Shown here in pieces: positions 36,217 through 44,573 of a stretch of 64,000 bases of DNA (the first letter of the stretch is position 1; each line of letters starts with the position of its first letter). The stretch is from Lactococcus garvieae subsp. garvieae (GTDB taxonomy: Bacteria; Bacillota; Bacilli; Lactobacillales; Streptococcaceae), in contig NZ_CP118950.1 in assembly GCF_029024465.1 (NCBI RefSeq), positions 868,001 through 932,000 on the forward strand. The letters are read 5' to 3'. The notes beneath the pieces were generated by a model that had not been told where the DNA came from, did not search any database, and was given only the letters and a program-made list of their open reading frames with translations. The position numbers were made by a program, and so were the translations under genes.

Positions 36217-37431
36217 ATGACTTTAGATGCTATAAAAATATTACAAGATGTGGTCCAAATCAACTCAGTCAATGGCAACGAAGAAGAAGTGGCGAACTAT
36301 TTGCGTGAATTGCTTCAAGAGCATGATATTGAATCCAAGATAATCCCTTACATCGAAGGCCGCGCCAGTCTTGTTGCCGAGATTGGCAACGGCAGGGGAC
36401 CGGTGATCGGTTTTGATGGGCATGAAGATACTGTTTCTTTAGGGGATGTGAGCAAGTGGACTCATCACCCTTTGAGTGCGACTGTGACCGAAGATGGAAA
36501 AATGTATGGGCGTGGCACTACAGATATGAAGTCTGGCCTTGTCGCAGCCGTTGTGGCCATGATTAATCTTAAAGAAAGTGGCCTTCCTCTGAATGGTACA
36601 GTACGCTTACTCGCTACGGTTGGCGAAGAAAAGGGTGAACTTGGAGCAGGTCAGCTTGCAGAACTTGGCTATGCCGATGATATGGAAGCCTTAGTTGTAT
36701 GCGAGCCAACAGGTGGCGACTTTACCACATTGCAACAAATGAAAGGTACTTTTCCGCTCGATATTCCGGAGTTCGACGGGGAGATGCGTCTCATTTTTAT
36801 TGGACACAAGGGTTCGGTCAACTATAAGGTGCATGCCAAAGGTAAAGCTGCGCACAGCTCAATGCCAGAGCTGGGGAAAAATGCCATCGAAGGATTACTT
36901 AAGTTTTATGATAAACAAAAAGTATATTTTGATAAACTGACAGAAGAAGATGATCTTTTAGGTCCAACTATTCCTGTCGTGACTTTGATTAATGGTGGCG
37001 AACAGATCAATACTGTTCCGGCCAATGCAAGTATGGGTGTAAAAATCCGTACCATTCCCGCGCTGCCTAATGAAAAATTGATTTCCGATATACAAGCACT
37101 GATTGATGAATGTAATCGTGAGCAAGATGTAGAGTTATCTTTAGAGGTCACTGAAAATGTTGCACCTGTCAAAAGTAGTCCAGACTCAAAAATAGTAAAA
37201 GTGACTTCCGAAGTTTTGGAAGAACATCTGCAGCAAAAAGCACCACAAGTTGGTGTATCTGGTGGAACAGATGCTTCACAGTTTGTAAGGGCTAATCCTA
37301 ACCTTGATATTGTGGTTTGTGGACCCGGAAATGCTACAGCGCACGCTGTTGACGAATATGTCCTTATAGATAGCTTTTTAGACTTTATCAAAATATACGA
37401 AGACATGATTCAAAAATATTTTGCAAGTTGA
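36217..37431 (+). CDS. M20-family peptidase/deacylase (ArgE/DapE type)
   Basis: The 404-residue metalloenzyme has the M20 metal-binding motifs GFDGHEDTVSLGD (near 68), GRGTTDMKSG (near 101), the catalytic glutamates GEEKGELGAG (near 137) and CEPTG (near 163), and a lid domain from about 205 with HSSMPELGKNAIEG. It could be a succinyl-diaminopimelate desuccinylase, acetylornithine deacetylase or a dipeptidase; sequence alone does not decide. A 24-residue insert (about 172-195; PLDIPEFDGEM) between the CEPTG motif and the lid is unusual. It stands alone between two terminators. Confidence 0.85.
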   Translation: MTLDAIKILQDVVQINSVNGNEEEVANYLRELLQEHDIESKIIPYIEGRASLVAEIGNGRGPVIGFDGHEDTVSLGDVSKWTHHPLSATVTEDGKMYGRGTTDMKSGLVAAVVAMINLKESGLPLNGTVRLLATVGEEKGELGAGQLAELGYADDMEALVVCEPTGGDFTTLQQMKGTFPLDIPEFDGEMRLIFIGHKGSVNYKVHAKGKAAHSSMPELGKNAIEGLLKFYDKQKVYFDKLTEEDDLLGPTIPVVTLINGGEQINTVPANASMGVKIRTIPALPNEKLISDIQALIDECNREQDVELSLEVTENVAPVKSSPDSKIVKVTSEVLEEHLQQKAPQVGVSGGTDASQFVRANPNLDIVVCGPGNATAHAVDEYVLIDSFLDFIKIYEDMIQKYFAS

Positions 37432-37443
37432 AAATTACAGGAG

Positions 37444-37497
37444 GAAATAGCACTAGGGGTCAGGTAACCTTTCTTGACTCCTAGTGTTATTTTTTTG
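37444..37497 (+). terminator. long terminator after the M20 gene
   Basis: ATAGCACTAGG plus GTCA pairs with TGAC plus CCTAGTGTTAT, making a stem of about 15 bp with a 12-base loop and a T run. Confidence 0.8.
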
Positions 37498-37559
37498 TGG
37501 ACTCTTACTCCACTTTCTTCCTTTATGAACTTCTATTATCTTTTATTGGCTCTATATAG

Positions 37560-37565
37560 TATAAT
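37560..37565 (+). promoter_or_regulatory. lspA -10 box with leaderless spacing
   Basis: TATAAT ends 7 nt before the ATG at 37573; no ribosome site lies between. Confidence 0.5.
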
Positions 37566-37572
37566 AGAGAGT

Positions 37573-38025
37573 ATGAAAAAAATAATCTCCCTTGGCTTAA
37601 TACTTCTTGGTATACTTGCAGATCAGCTGTTGAAAGCTTGGACTGTTTCTAATATTCCATTGGGAGGAGAAAAGGAATTTATTCCTGGTATCCTCAGCCT
37701 AACCTATCTTCGAAATGAAGGCGCAGCTTGGTCGATGTTGGAAGGAAAACAATGGTTTTTCCTTATCTTGACACCGATTGTGATCATCGGAGCGCTTTAC
37801 TTTCTTAATAAAAAAATAAATCAAAACTGGTACTTTGCCGCACTGACCTTGATTATTTCAGGAGCGCTAGGGAACTTTATTGACCGGGTACGCCAATCTT
37901 TTGTGGTGGACATGTTCCAGACGGATTTCATCAATTTTCCAATATTTAATATCGCTGATATACTGCTTTCAATAGGTTTTGTAGTACTCTTTATCGCGAT
38001 TATTTTAGACAAAGAGGTAGAATAA
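37573..38025 (+). CDS. lspA: lipoprotein signal peptidase
   Basis: The 150-residue membrane protein removes signal peptides from prolipoproteins. It has four membrane helices and the catalytic aspartates in the conserved GNFIDRV (near 107) and FNIADILLSIG (near 127) motifs, plus the NEGAAW motif near 48. The frame is open upstream to 37474, but the promoter spacing and usual family length support ATG 37573. The rluD ATG directly follows its stop, the common lspA-rluD order of lactic acid bacteria. Confidence 0.95.
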   Translation: MKKIISLGLILLGILADQLLKAWTVSNIPLGGEKEFIPGILSLTYLRNEGAAWSMLEGKQWFFLILTPIVIIGALYFLNKKINQNWYFAALTLIISGALGNFIDRVRQSFVVDMFQTDFINFPIFNIADILLSIGFVVLFIAIILDKEVE

Positions 38026-38931
38026 ATGACAGTAGTAATTATTGACGAGCCAAATGCAGGGCTTCGTTTAGACAAGGCTTTAGCTAACTTGAGTGATGCT
38101 TCACGTTCAGTATTGACAGAGCTGATTCGTGAGGGGAAAGTCACGGTAGATGGGCAAGTCAAAAAAGCAAAGTATAAAGTAAAAGTAGGGGAAGCAATCG
38201 CCTACGAACTGCCAGAAGTTGAAGTGCTTGATATCCAAGCTGAAGATATTCCTTTAGATATTGTTTATGAAGATTCTGATGTGGCAGTGATTAATAAGCC
38301 CCAAGGAATGGTTGTTCATCCAAGTGCGGGACATGCTTCAGGTACTTTAGTTAATGCCATTATGTACCACATCAAAGATCTTTCTTCTATTAATGGTGTG
38401 ATTCGTCCCGGTATTGTCCACCGTATCGATAAAGATACTTCCGGTTTACTGATGATTGCAAAAAATGATGCAGCTCATGAGTCTTTAGCTGCACAGCTTA
38501 AGGCAAAAACGAATAAACGCCGCTATATTGCACTCGTACATGGCGAATTACCTAATGAAAAAGGCACGATTGAAGCACCGATTGGTCGTAATCCTAAGGA
38601 GCGTAAGAAACAAGCCGTAATTTCCGGTGGTAAACCAGCAAAAACTCATTTTACCGTCATGGAACGTTTTCCTGGATATACTCTTGTCGCTCTTGAGCTT
38701 GAAACAGGGCGTACGCATCAGATACGCGTACACATGGCTTATATTGGTTTCCCAATTGCTGGGGATCCTCTCTATGGTCCAAGTAAAACTTTAACGCCAA
38801 ACAAGGGGCAATTTCTCCATGCCGAAACTTTAGGTTTTGAACATCCCGCAACAGGCGAACAGCTTGAGTTTCAGGTTGATATTCCTGAAATATTTGCTCA
38901 ACAACTTGATAATTTAAGAGGCTTGTCGTAA
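38026..38931 (+). CDS. rluD: 23S rRNA pseudouridine synthase, RluD type
   Basis: The 301-residue enzyme isomerises uridines in helix 69 of 23S rRNA. An S4 RNA-binding domain (about 13-75) precedes the catalytic domain; the nucleophilic aspartate is in HRIDKDTSGLLM (near 135). The conserved GRTHQIRVHM and GDPLYG motifs follow. It starts immediately after lspA with GAGGT as ribosome site, so the two are one transcript. Confidence 0.94.
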   Translation: MTVVIIDEPNAGLRLDKALANLSDASRSVLTELIREGKVTVDGQVKKAKYKVKVGEAIAYELPEVEVLDIQAEDIPLDIVYEDSDVAVINKPQGMVVHPSAGHASGTLVNAIMYHIKDLSSINGVIRPGIVHRIDKDTSGLLMIAKNDAAHESLAAQLKAKTNKRRYIALVHGELPNEKGTIEAPIGRNPKERKKQAVISGGKPAKTHFTVMERFPGYTLVALELETGRTHQIRVHMAYIGFPIAGDPLYGPSKTLTPNKGQFLHAETLGFEHPATGEQLEFQVDIPEIFAQQLDNLRGLS

Positions 38932-38948
38932 GACAGGTTTTTTGTTGT
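38921..38948 (+). terminator. terminator overlapping the rluD stop
   Basis: CTTGTC and GACAGG around GTAA, followed by TTTTTT; the stem includes the last rluD codons. Confidence 0.7.
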
Positions 38949-39073
38949 CCTTTACTTCCTTGGTCATTGTAGGATGTCAAAGCGCCTAAGTCTGTTGCAA
39001 ATTCTGAGTTGTTGTTAAACAAAAACCATCCAGCTGTTTTATAAATTTTTACCGTCCTAGAATGAATTTGTGG

Positions 39074-39079
39074 TAAAAT
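39074..39079 (+). promoter_or_regulatory. murB -10 box with leaderless spacing
   Basis: TAAAAT preceded by TGG ends 6 nt before the ATG at 39086; no ribosome site is present. Confidence 0.5.
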
Positions 39080-39085
39080 AGTTCT

Positions 39086-39994
39086 ATGCTAAAAAAATCT
39101 GATTTCGAAAAATTTCCTGATTTGCTTGTCAAATACGATGAGCCATTGTCAAATTATACCTACACCAAAGTTGGCGGACCAGCAGATTTTCTTGCTTTTC
39201 CCGCTTCAAGTGAAGAGTTAAGCGCGCTTCTCGACTTCGCACGAGCAGCAGAAACACCAATTACTGTGTTGGGTAATGCGTCCAACTTAATCGTTCGTGA
39301 TGGTGGCATTCGTGGCTTAGTGATTTTACTTGAAAAAATGAATCACGTAAAAGTAGACGAAAATGTAATCACTGCCGAAGCCGGAGCAAAATTGATTGAT
39401 ACCACACATGTTGCGCTTGATTATGCCTTGACGGGCTTCGAGTTTGCATGCGGTATTCCTGGTTCTGTTGGTGGCGCAGTCTTTATGAATGCTGGTGCCT
39501 ATAATGGCGAAATTGCCCATGTTTTGCTTAATTGTACTGTTATTGACCAAGAAGGTCACCTTCGTGTATTAGAGGCGGACGAAATGAAATTTGGCTACCG
39601 CCACTCTGTTATTCGTGATGAGGATTTGATTGTTGTCTCAGCTCAGTTTAAACTGGAGGCTGGTGATGCTGCTGTTATCAAAGCAGAAATGGACCGTTTA
39701 ACTGGCTTACGTGAAAGTAAGCAACCGCTGGAATACCCGAGCTGTGGTTCAGTATTCAAACGTCCTGCTGGACATTTTGCCGGACAGCTTATCCAAGAGG
39801 CGGGGATGCAAGGTCACCGTATCGGTGGTGTAGAAGTATCTAAAAAACATGCAGGCTTTATGGTTAATGTTGATCAAGGCACAGCTACAGATTACGAAAA
39901 TTTGATCGCTTATGTCATTGAGCATGTGAGGGAAAACTCTGGATTAACACTTGAAGCAGAAGTCCGTATTATCGGTGAGAAATTAGAAAGATAA
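39086..39994 (+). CDS. murB: UDP-N-acetylenolpyruvoylglucosamine reductase
   Basis: The 302-residue FAD enzyme makes UDP-N-acetylmuramate for peptidoglycan. FAD contacts: [10 protein letters not shown] (near 28), [12 protein letters not shown] (near 64) and [20 protein letters not shown] (near 124). The catalytic serine is in the [11 protein letters not shown] motif (near 224), typical of type II MurB. Its mRNA is probably leaderless. The HAD gene follows by 12 nt. Confidence 0.96.
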   Translation: MLKKSDFEKFPDLLVKYDEPLSNYTYTKVGGPADFLAFPASSEELSALLDFARAAETPITVLGNASNLIVRDGGIRGLVILLEKMNHVKVDENVITAEAGAKLIDTTHVALDYALTGFEFACGIPGSVGGAVFMNAGAYNGEIAHVLLNCTVIDQEGHLRVLEADEMKFGYRHSVIRDEDLIVVSAQFKLEAGDAAVIKAEMDRLTGLRESKQPLEYPSCGSVFKRPAGHFAGQLIQEAGMQGHRIGGVEVSKKHAGFMVNVDQGTATDYENLIAYVIEHVRENSGLTLEAEVRIIGEKLER

Positions 39995-40006
39995 AAACAA
40001 AGAAAA

Positions 40007-40909
40007 ATGATTAATGCAATAGTTTTTGACGTTGACGATACAATTTACGACCAGCAAGCACCCTTCAGACGTGCCATTTCGAAAGTCTTCCCTGACTTTG
40101 ACATGACAGACATGAACAAAGCTTACATTCGCTACCGTCACTATTCAGACCTTGGTTTCCCCAAAGTAATTGCGGGCGAGTGGGACATTGAATATTTCCG
40201 TTTTTATCGTACAAATGAAACACTTAAAGATCTGGGCTATCCTGAAATTTCACGTGCTACCGGAGATTATTTCCAAGAAATTTATGAATATGAATTGGAA
40301 AACATCACCATGCTTGATGAAATGCGTTTGACACTTGATTTTTTAAAGAAACGTAATATTCCAGTAGGTGTAATTACGAATGGTCCAACAGAACATCAGC
40401 TGAAAAAAGTACGCAAACTTGGTTTGTATGATTATGTTGAGCCAAGTCATGTGATTGTTTCGCAAGCAACCGGCTTCCAAAAACCAGAAAAAGAAATATT
40501 TAACCTGGCTGCGCAACAATTTGGCATGACGCCTGAAACAACCTTGTATGTAGGGGACTCTTACGACAATGATGTTATGGGCGGTCACAATGGCGGTTGG
40601 AAAACCATGTGGTTCAATCACCGCGGACGCAGTATTTCACAAGGTGAAAAAGTACACGATGTCGAAATTGATTCTTTTGAGCAACTCTTTGGTGCTGTAA
40701 AAGTCCTTTTTGATCTTCCAGATAACAAATACATCATGGATTCCAATGACAAGACTAACCCTGTCCTTGAGTTGGGTATTAAGTCTGGTGTAAATCTCGC
40801 AGCAGAGCGTCTTTTGTCTACAGGGAAATTTGATTTAGAAACTGTAGCTGACATGCTAGAATTAAGCAAAAAACAGATTGAATTCTTGACTTTAAAAGGA
40901 TACAAATAA
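40007..40909 (+). CDS. HAD-superfamily hydrolase with C-terminal extension
   Basis: The 300-residue protein is a phosphatase of the HAD class: motif I VFDVDDTIYD (near 7), motif II VITNGP (near 122), motif III lysine in FQKPEKEIF (near 158) and motif IV YVGDSYDNDVMGG (near 182), similar to YjjG nucleotidases. After about residue 230 comes an extra 70-residue part, ending in a helical DLETVADMLELSKKQIEFL segment that resembles a HTH. The ribosome site is weak; it likely depends on murB transcription. Confidence 0.85.
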   Translation: MINAIVFDVDDTIYDQQAPFRRAISKVFPDFDMTDMNKAYIRYRHYSDLGFPKVIAGEWDIEYFRFYRTNETLKDLGYPEISRATGDYFQEIYEYELENITMLDEMRLTLDFLKKRNIPVGVITNGPTEHQLKKVRKLGLYDYVEPSHVIVSQATGFQKPEKEIFNLAAQQFGMTPETTLYVGDSYDNDVMGGHNGGWKTMWFNHRGRSISQGEKVHDVEIDSFEQLFGAVKVLFDLPDNKYIMDSNDKTNPVLELGIKSGVNLAAERLLSTGKFDLETVADMLELSKKQIEFLTLKGYK

Positions 40910-40916
40910 AAAAATG

Positions 40917-40942
40917 AAATCAGAGAAGGCTCTGATTTTTTA
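40917..40942 (+). terminator. terminator of the murB-HAD unit
   Basis: AAATCAGAG and CTCTGATTT form a 9-bp stem with an AAGG loop and T run. Confidence 0.85.
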
Positions 40943-40946
40943 ATTG

Positions 40947-41059
40947 GCCATTAGGCATTTGTTGCGAAAGCCACTAGGTGCTAGCCGGGAAGCTCTATGG
41001 AGCCTTGTCTCATCACCGGATTAGAAAAAATCGAAAACATATTGTTTGTGATTTTTTTC
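40947..41059 (+). ncRNA. structured RNA module 1 before potA
   Basis: A G/C-rich folded part (GGGAAGCTC pairing with GAGCCTT) and GGATTAG lead into an AAAAAATC/GATTTTTT terminator-like hairpin (41025-41058). The GGAAGC...GGATTAG part resembles the second hairpin of module 2 (GGAAAGCCC...CTCATTAG). I do not recognise a known riboswitch class. Confidence 0.4.
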
Positions 41060-41097
41060 GTCATAACCTCCATGGAAAGAGAAAATTCACTCTTGCA

Positions 41098-41127
41098 TTG
41101 ACATAAAATTTACGTTATAATTATAAA
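41098..41127 (+). promoter_or_regulatory. promoter of a predicted RNA gene
   Basis: TTGACA (41098-41103), 18-bp spacer and TATAAA (41122-41127): the best matched -35/-10 pair in this part of the window. Confidence 0.6.
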
Positions 41128-41133
41128 AGTTTC

Positions 41134-41408
41134 TGCTAAGCAGAAAATAGGACTCATTTTTGCGATAAACAAGCGAAAACTAAGGCCATACGGACAGCCA
41201 GAGTCACAGCCGATTGGCAATTTTATTGCCTTATTGATTAAGCAAATTACTTTGCTTATGGAGTTTCGTACTCCACCCAAGAAACACGCTTGCGCGCATC
41301 AATAAGAGTACTAAAAGTTGACTACTCGGTCTCTCCGCAGTAAGACTGCTTTTTATATGTAATCAAAGATTGAATGTGAATCCAAGTGTGTGTACACTTG
41401 GATTTTTT
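41134..41408 (+). ncRNA. predicted structured RNA gene, about 275 nt
   Basis: A promoter with good -35 and -10 boxes and a strong terminator (AATCCAAGTGT/ACACTTGGATT, 41379-41408) bound a non-coding segment full of paired arms. GACTC 41151 pairs with GAGTC 41201. TTATTGAT 41231 pairs with ATCAATAA 41298 and encloses TAAGCAAA/TTTGCTTA and TGGAGT/ACTCCA hairpins. There is also a TTTCTGC/GCAGAAA hairpin at the 5' end. This is a multibranched fold. I do not find tmRNA, RNase P, SRP or 6S landmarks, though 6S cannot be excluded by eye. Confidence 0.55.
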
Positions 41409-41524
41409 GATATGCTACCATCATTGCGCCTGAAGGCGCTAATGATGGACGGAAAGCCCTATAGGGTCTTTCCTGAGCATCTCATTAGTTGAAAAACAAA
41501 AAAACATCGTTTTTATTTTTCAAC
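41409..41524 (+). ncRNA. structured RNA module 2 before potA
   Basis: Hairpin CCATCATTGCGCC-TGAA-GGCGCTAATGATGG (41418-41448), a second hairpin GGAAAG/CTTTCC (41451-41473), CTCATTAG, then a terminator-like hairpin GTTGAAAAAC...TTTTTCAAC (41488-41524). The layout of folded part followed by terminator is that of a riboswitch or attenuator. Confidence 0.5.
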
Positions 41525-41525
41525 G

Positions 41526-41690
41526 TCATATGTTATCCTCATTGTACCTAAAGGTACTCATGAGGAACGTAAAGGCACTGAGAGTCAAGGCGACTTTCTG
41601 CAAACAACAGGAGCATATTTCTTTCAACCGGTTTTGAGATTCCGGTGTTGGCTATCAACAATAAAACTCTAAATCCAAGACGAAGGATAA
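41526..41690 (+). ncRNA. structured RNA module 3, potA leader
   Basis: Hairpin CCTCATTGTACC-TAAA-GGTACTCATGAGG (41537-41565), followed by AACGTAAAGG, repeats module 2 with about 35 of 47 identities. Four stem pairs differ by compensatory changes, so the RNA fold seems conserved. This copy is followed by potA, not by a clear terminator. Confidence 0.5.
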
Positions 41691-41695
41691 AAACT

Positions 41696-42967
41696 ATGAC
41701 CAAAAACATCATTGAATTTAAAAACGTAACGAAAACCTATGAAGACACTGGTACGACAGTGCTCAAAGATATTACTTTTGAGATTGAAGAGGGGAAGTTC
41801 TATACCTTGCTGGGGGCTTCTGGTTCAGGTAAATCAACGATTTTAAATATTATTGCTGGACTTTTAGATGCCACATCTGGAGATATTTTGTTGGACGGTC
41901 AGCGTATCAATGATGTTCCAACAAACAAGCGTGATGTGCATACGATTTTTCAATCTTACGCCTTGTTCCCGAATATGACGGTCTTTGACAATGTGGCTTT
42001 TGCTTTGAAAATCAAGGGAGTTCACAAATCAGAAATCGCAAAACGTGTTTCGGAGTCGCTTAAGCTTGTGCAACTGGAAGGCTTCGAGAAACGTGCCATC
42101 AGCAAACTCTCTGGGGGGCAAAAACAACGGGTCGCTATTGCACGCGCCATCATCGACCGTCCTAAAGTTCTTCTGCTGGATGAATCCCTATCAGCTTTGG
42201 ATATGAAGCTTCGTAAAGATATGCAATATGAACTCCGTGAGTTGCAGCAAAGTCTAGGTATCACTTTTATTTTTGTAACCCATGATCAGGAAGAAGCTTT
42301 GGCCATGTCTGACTGGATTTTCATTATGAATGAAGGAGAAATCGTTCAGTCAGGCACACCCACTGATATTTATGACGAGCCAATTAACCATTTCGTGGCA
42401 GAGTTTATTGGCGAATCAAATATTATCAATGGTCGCATGATTGAGGACTATCTTGTCGAGTTCAACGGTCAACAATTTGAAGCTGTTGACGGTGGGATGC
42501 GCTCTAATGAGCCGATTGAGGTGGTCATTCGTCCTGAAGATATTGAGTTCACCCTGCCTGATGAAGGAAAATTCAATGTGAAAGTCGATACACAACTCTT
42601 CCGTGGGGTGCATTATGAAATTGTGGCTTATGATGATTTTGATAACGAATGGCTGATTCACTCTACCCATAAGGCTTTGGTTGGAGAAACGGTCGGCTTA
42701 AATTTTGAGCCTGAAGCTATACACATTATGCGTCTTGACGAAACCGAAGAAGAATTTGATGCGCGTATCGAAGAGTATGTTGAGGAAGAAGAGCAAACGA
42801 TCGGTATTGCAAACGCGGTCGAAGAAGAAGCTGCGGAAGAAGAGGCCGCCATCATGGACGCTGTTCAGGAAGCCTTGGAAAACACAATGGACTTGACGGA
42901 GTTAGCGCAAGCCGTAAACGATATTTTGCATAAGCAAGAAAACGGAGAAAGTGAGGAAGAAGAATGA
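41696..42967 (+). CDS. potA: spermidine/putrescine ABC transporter ATPase with acidic C-terminal tail
   Basis: The 423-residue ATPase energises polyamine uptake through PotBC. Walker [10 protein letters not shown] (near 39), Q-loop [13 protein letters not shown], signature KLSGGQKQR, Walker [13 protein letters not shown] and switch THDQEEAL are followed by a TOBE/regulatory domain (about 245-350). From about 352 there is a Glu/Ala-rich tail of some 70 residues ([19 protein letters not shown]), longer than in E. coli PotA (378). GAAGGA lies 8 nt before ATG 41696. The gene overlaps potB by 4 nt. Confidence 0.94.
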   Translation: MTKNIIEFKNVTKTYEDTGTTVLKDITFEIEEGKFYTLLGASGSGKSTILNIIAGLLDATSGDILLDGQRINDVPTNKRDVHTIFQSYALFPNMTVFDNVAFALKIKGVHKSEIAKRVSESLKLVQLEGFEKRAISKLSGGQKQRVAIARAIIDRPKVLLLDESLSALDMKLRKDMQYELRELQQSLGITFIFVTHDQEEALAMSDWIFIMNEGEIVQSGTPTDIYDEPINHFVAEFIGESNIINGRMIEDYLVEFNGQQFEAVDGGMRSNEPIEVVIRPEDIEFTLPDEGKFNVKVDTQLFRGVHYEIVAYDDFDNEWLIHSTHKALVGETVGLNFEPEAIHIMRLDETEEEFDARIEEYVEEEEQTIGIANAVEEEAAEEEAAIMDAVQEALENTMDLTELAQAVNDILHKQENGESEEEE

Positions 42968-43758
42968 CCAAAAGACTCTTCTCTGTCCCCTACTTCCTGT
43001 GGGTTGGACTGTTCGTTGTAGCACCCCTTATCCTCTTGCTTTGGCAATCTTTCTTTAACATTCAAGGACAGTTTACCTTTTCGAACTATAGCCAGTATTT
43101 TACAAGCTCAACTTACCTGATGATGACTTGGAACTCAATCCTCTATGCCCTAATCATTACAGTTGTTACACTCTTGATTAGCTTTCCCGTGTCCTATGTA
43201 TTAACGAAACACAAGCACAAACAGCTTCTCTTGATGCTAATTATCTTGCCCACTTGGGTGAATTTGCTGCTGAAAGCTTATGCCTTCATTGGTATTTTTG
43301 GCAAGTATGGCTCTGTGAACAGTTTCCTACAATTTATCGGGCTTGGTCGTCCGCAGATATTGTTTACAGACTTTAGCTTTATCTTTGTAGCCACTTATAT
43401 TTCGATTCCTTTCATGGTGCTGCCCATTTTTAATGCCCTTGAGGATTTGGATGGAAACCTCGTCTTAGCCAGTTATGATTTAGGCGCAACGCGTTGGCAA
43501 ACCTTTATTCATGTGGTTTGGCCTTTATCGCTCAATGGTGTACGCTCAGGTGTCCAAGCAGTTTTCATTCCGAGCTTGTCACTTTTCATGCTGACACGCT
43601 TGATTGGCGGAAATAAAGTGATAACGCTAGGTACTGCAGTTGAAGAACATTTTCTCACCACTCAAAACTGGGGGATGGGTTCAACCATTGCCATCATTTT
43701 AGTCTTTGCTATGATGATTATTATGTTAGTGACAAGAGAAAGAAAGGTGGGAAGCTAA
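42964..43758 (+). CDS. potB: spermidine/putrescine ABC transporter permease PotB
   Basis: The 264-residue membrane protein has six helices and the binding-protein-dependent permease EAA loop ([21 protein letters not shown], near 176). It forms the heterodimeric channel with PotC. Start ATGA overlaps the potA stop; its end overlaps the potC start by one base. All four pot genes are one tightly coupled operon. Confidence 0.94.
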   Translation: MTKRLFSVPYFLWVGLFVVAPLILLLWQSFFNIQGQFTFSNYSQYFTSSTYLMMTWNSILYALIITVVTLLISFPVSYVLTKHKHKQLLLMLIILPTWVNLLLKAYAFIGIFGKYGSVNSFLQFIGLGRPQILFTDFSFIFVATYISIPFMVLPIFNALEDLDGNLVLASYDLGATRWQTFIHVVWPLSLNGVRSGVQAVFIPSLSLFMLTRLIGGNKVITLGTAVEEHFLTTQNWGMGSTIAIILVFAMMIIMLVTRERKVGS

Positions 43759-44558
43759 TGCGTAGTAAAAACCGTATCGGAAAAATCTATCTGGGCTTTG
43801 TGCTCTTTATTCTTTATGCTCCAATCTTTTTCTTGATTTTTTACGCCTTTAACGAAGGCGGGGATATGAATCAATTTACAGGCTTTACCTTAGACAATTT
43901 TAAAGAGCTTTTTCAAGACAGTCGTTTAATTTTGATTGTCGTACAAACCTTTTTCTTGGCTTTCTTGAGTGCTCTGATTGCCACAATCATTGGAACTTTT
44001 GGCGCCATGTTTATCGAAAACCTTAAAACCAAAGGTAAGACGACTTTCTTAGGCTTAAACAATGTCTTGATTGTATCGCCTGACGTTGTTATTGGTGCAA
44101 GCTTCTTGATTCTCTTTACCTTAGTAGGAATGAAACTTGGCTTTGCTTCCGTTTTGTTGAGCCACATCGCCTTTTCTATTCCGATTGTTGTCTTGATGGT
44201 GTTGCCACTTTATCAAGAGATGGACAAATCTTTAGTGGAGGCCGCCTATGATTTGGGGGCAACGCAGACTCAAGCACTGAGAGAAGTGATTCTGCCCTAT
44301 TTGACGCCTGGTGTCATTGCTGGTTTCTTTATGGCCTTCACTTATTCCTTAGATGACTTTGCAGTTACCTTCTTTGTCACAGGAAATGACTTTACGACAA
44401 TATCTGTTGAGATTTATTCACGCGCGCGTGCAGGCATCTCCCTTGAGATCAATGCGCTATCTGCAATTGTATTTCTCTTCTCAATTTTACTGGTTATAGG
44501 GTATTATATAATCATGAGAGAATCAGATACTGCCGGAAAAACACCAAATATTACTTAA
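43758..44558 (+). CDS. potC: spermidine/putrescine ABC transporter permease PotC
   Basis: The 266-residue protein has six predicted helices and the EAA loop (EAAYDLGATQTQALREV, near 161), and pairs with PotB. The start ATG shares a base with the potB stop (TAATG), giving coupled translation. Confidence 0.94.
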   Translation: MRSKNRIGKIYLGFVLFILYAPIFFLIFYAFNEGGDMNQFTGFTLDNFKELFQDSRLILIVVQTFFLAFLSALIATIIGTFGAMFIENLKTKGKTTFLGLNNVLIVSPDVVIGASFLILFTLVGMKLGFASVLLSHIAFSIPIVVLMVLPLYQEMDKSLVEAAYDLGATQTQALREVILPYLTPGVIAGFFMAFTYSLDDFAVTFFVTGNDFTTISVEIYSRARAGISLEINALSAIVFLFSILLVIGYYIIMRESDTAGKTPNIT

Positions 44559-44573
44559 GAAAGGACAGTTATC

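Noticed and set aside
36906-37406. 166-codon minus-strand frame opposite the M20 peptidase gene
   Set aside because: It is antisense to a conserved coding region, with composition typical of a reverse shadow.
37474-37572. Longer N terminus for LspA
   Set aside because: It would include the preceding terminator T run and the lspA promoter; the family length fits ATG 37573.
40947-41690. Known riboswitch classes (M-box, yybP-ykoY, T-box, SAM, THF) in the pot leader
   Set aside because: None of the conserved cores that I know could be matched by eye; left as unidentified.
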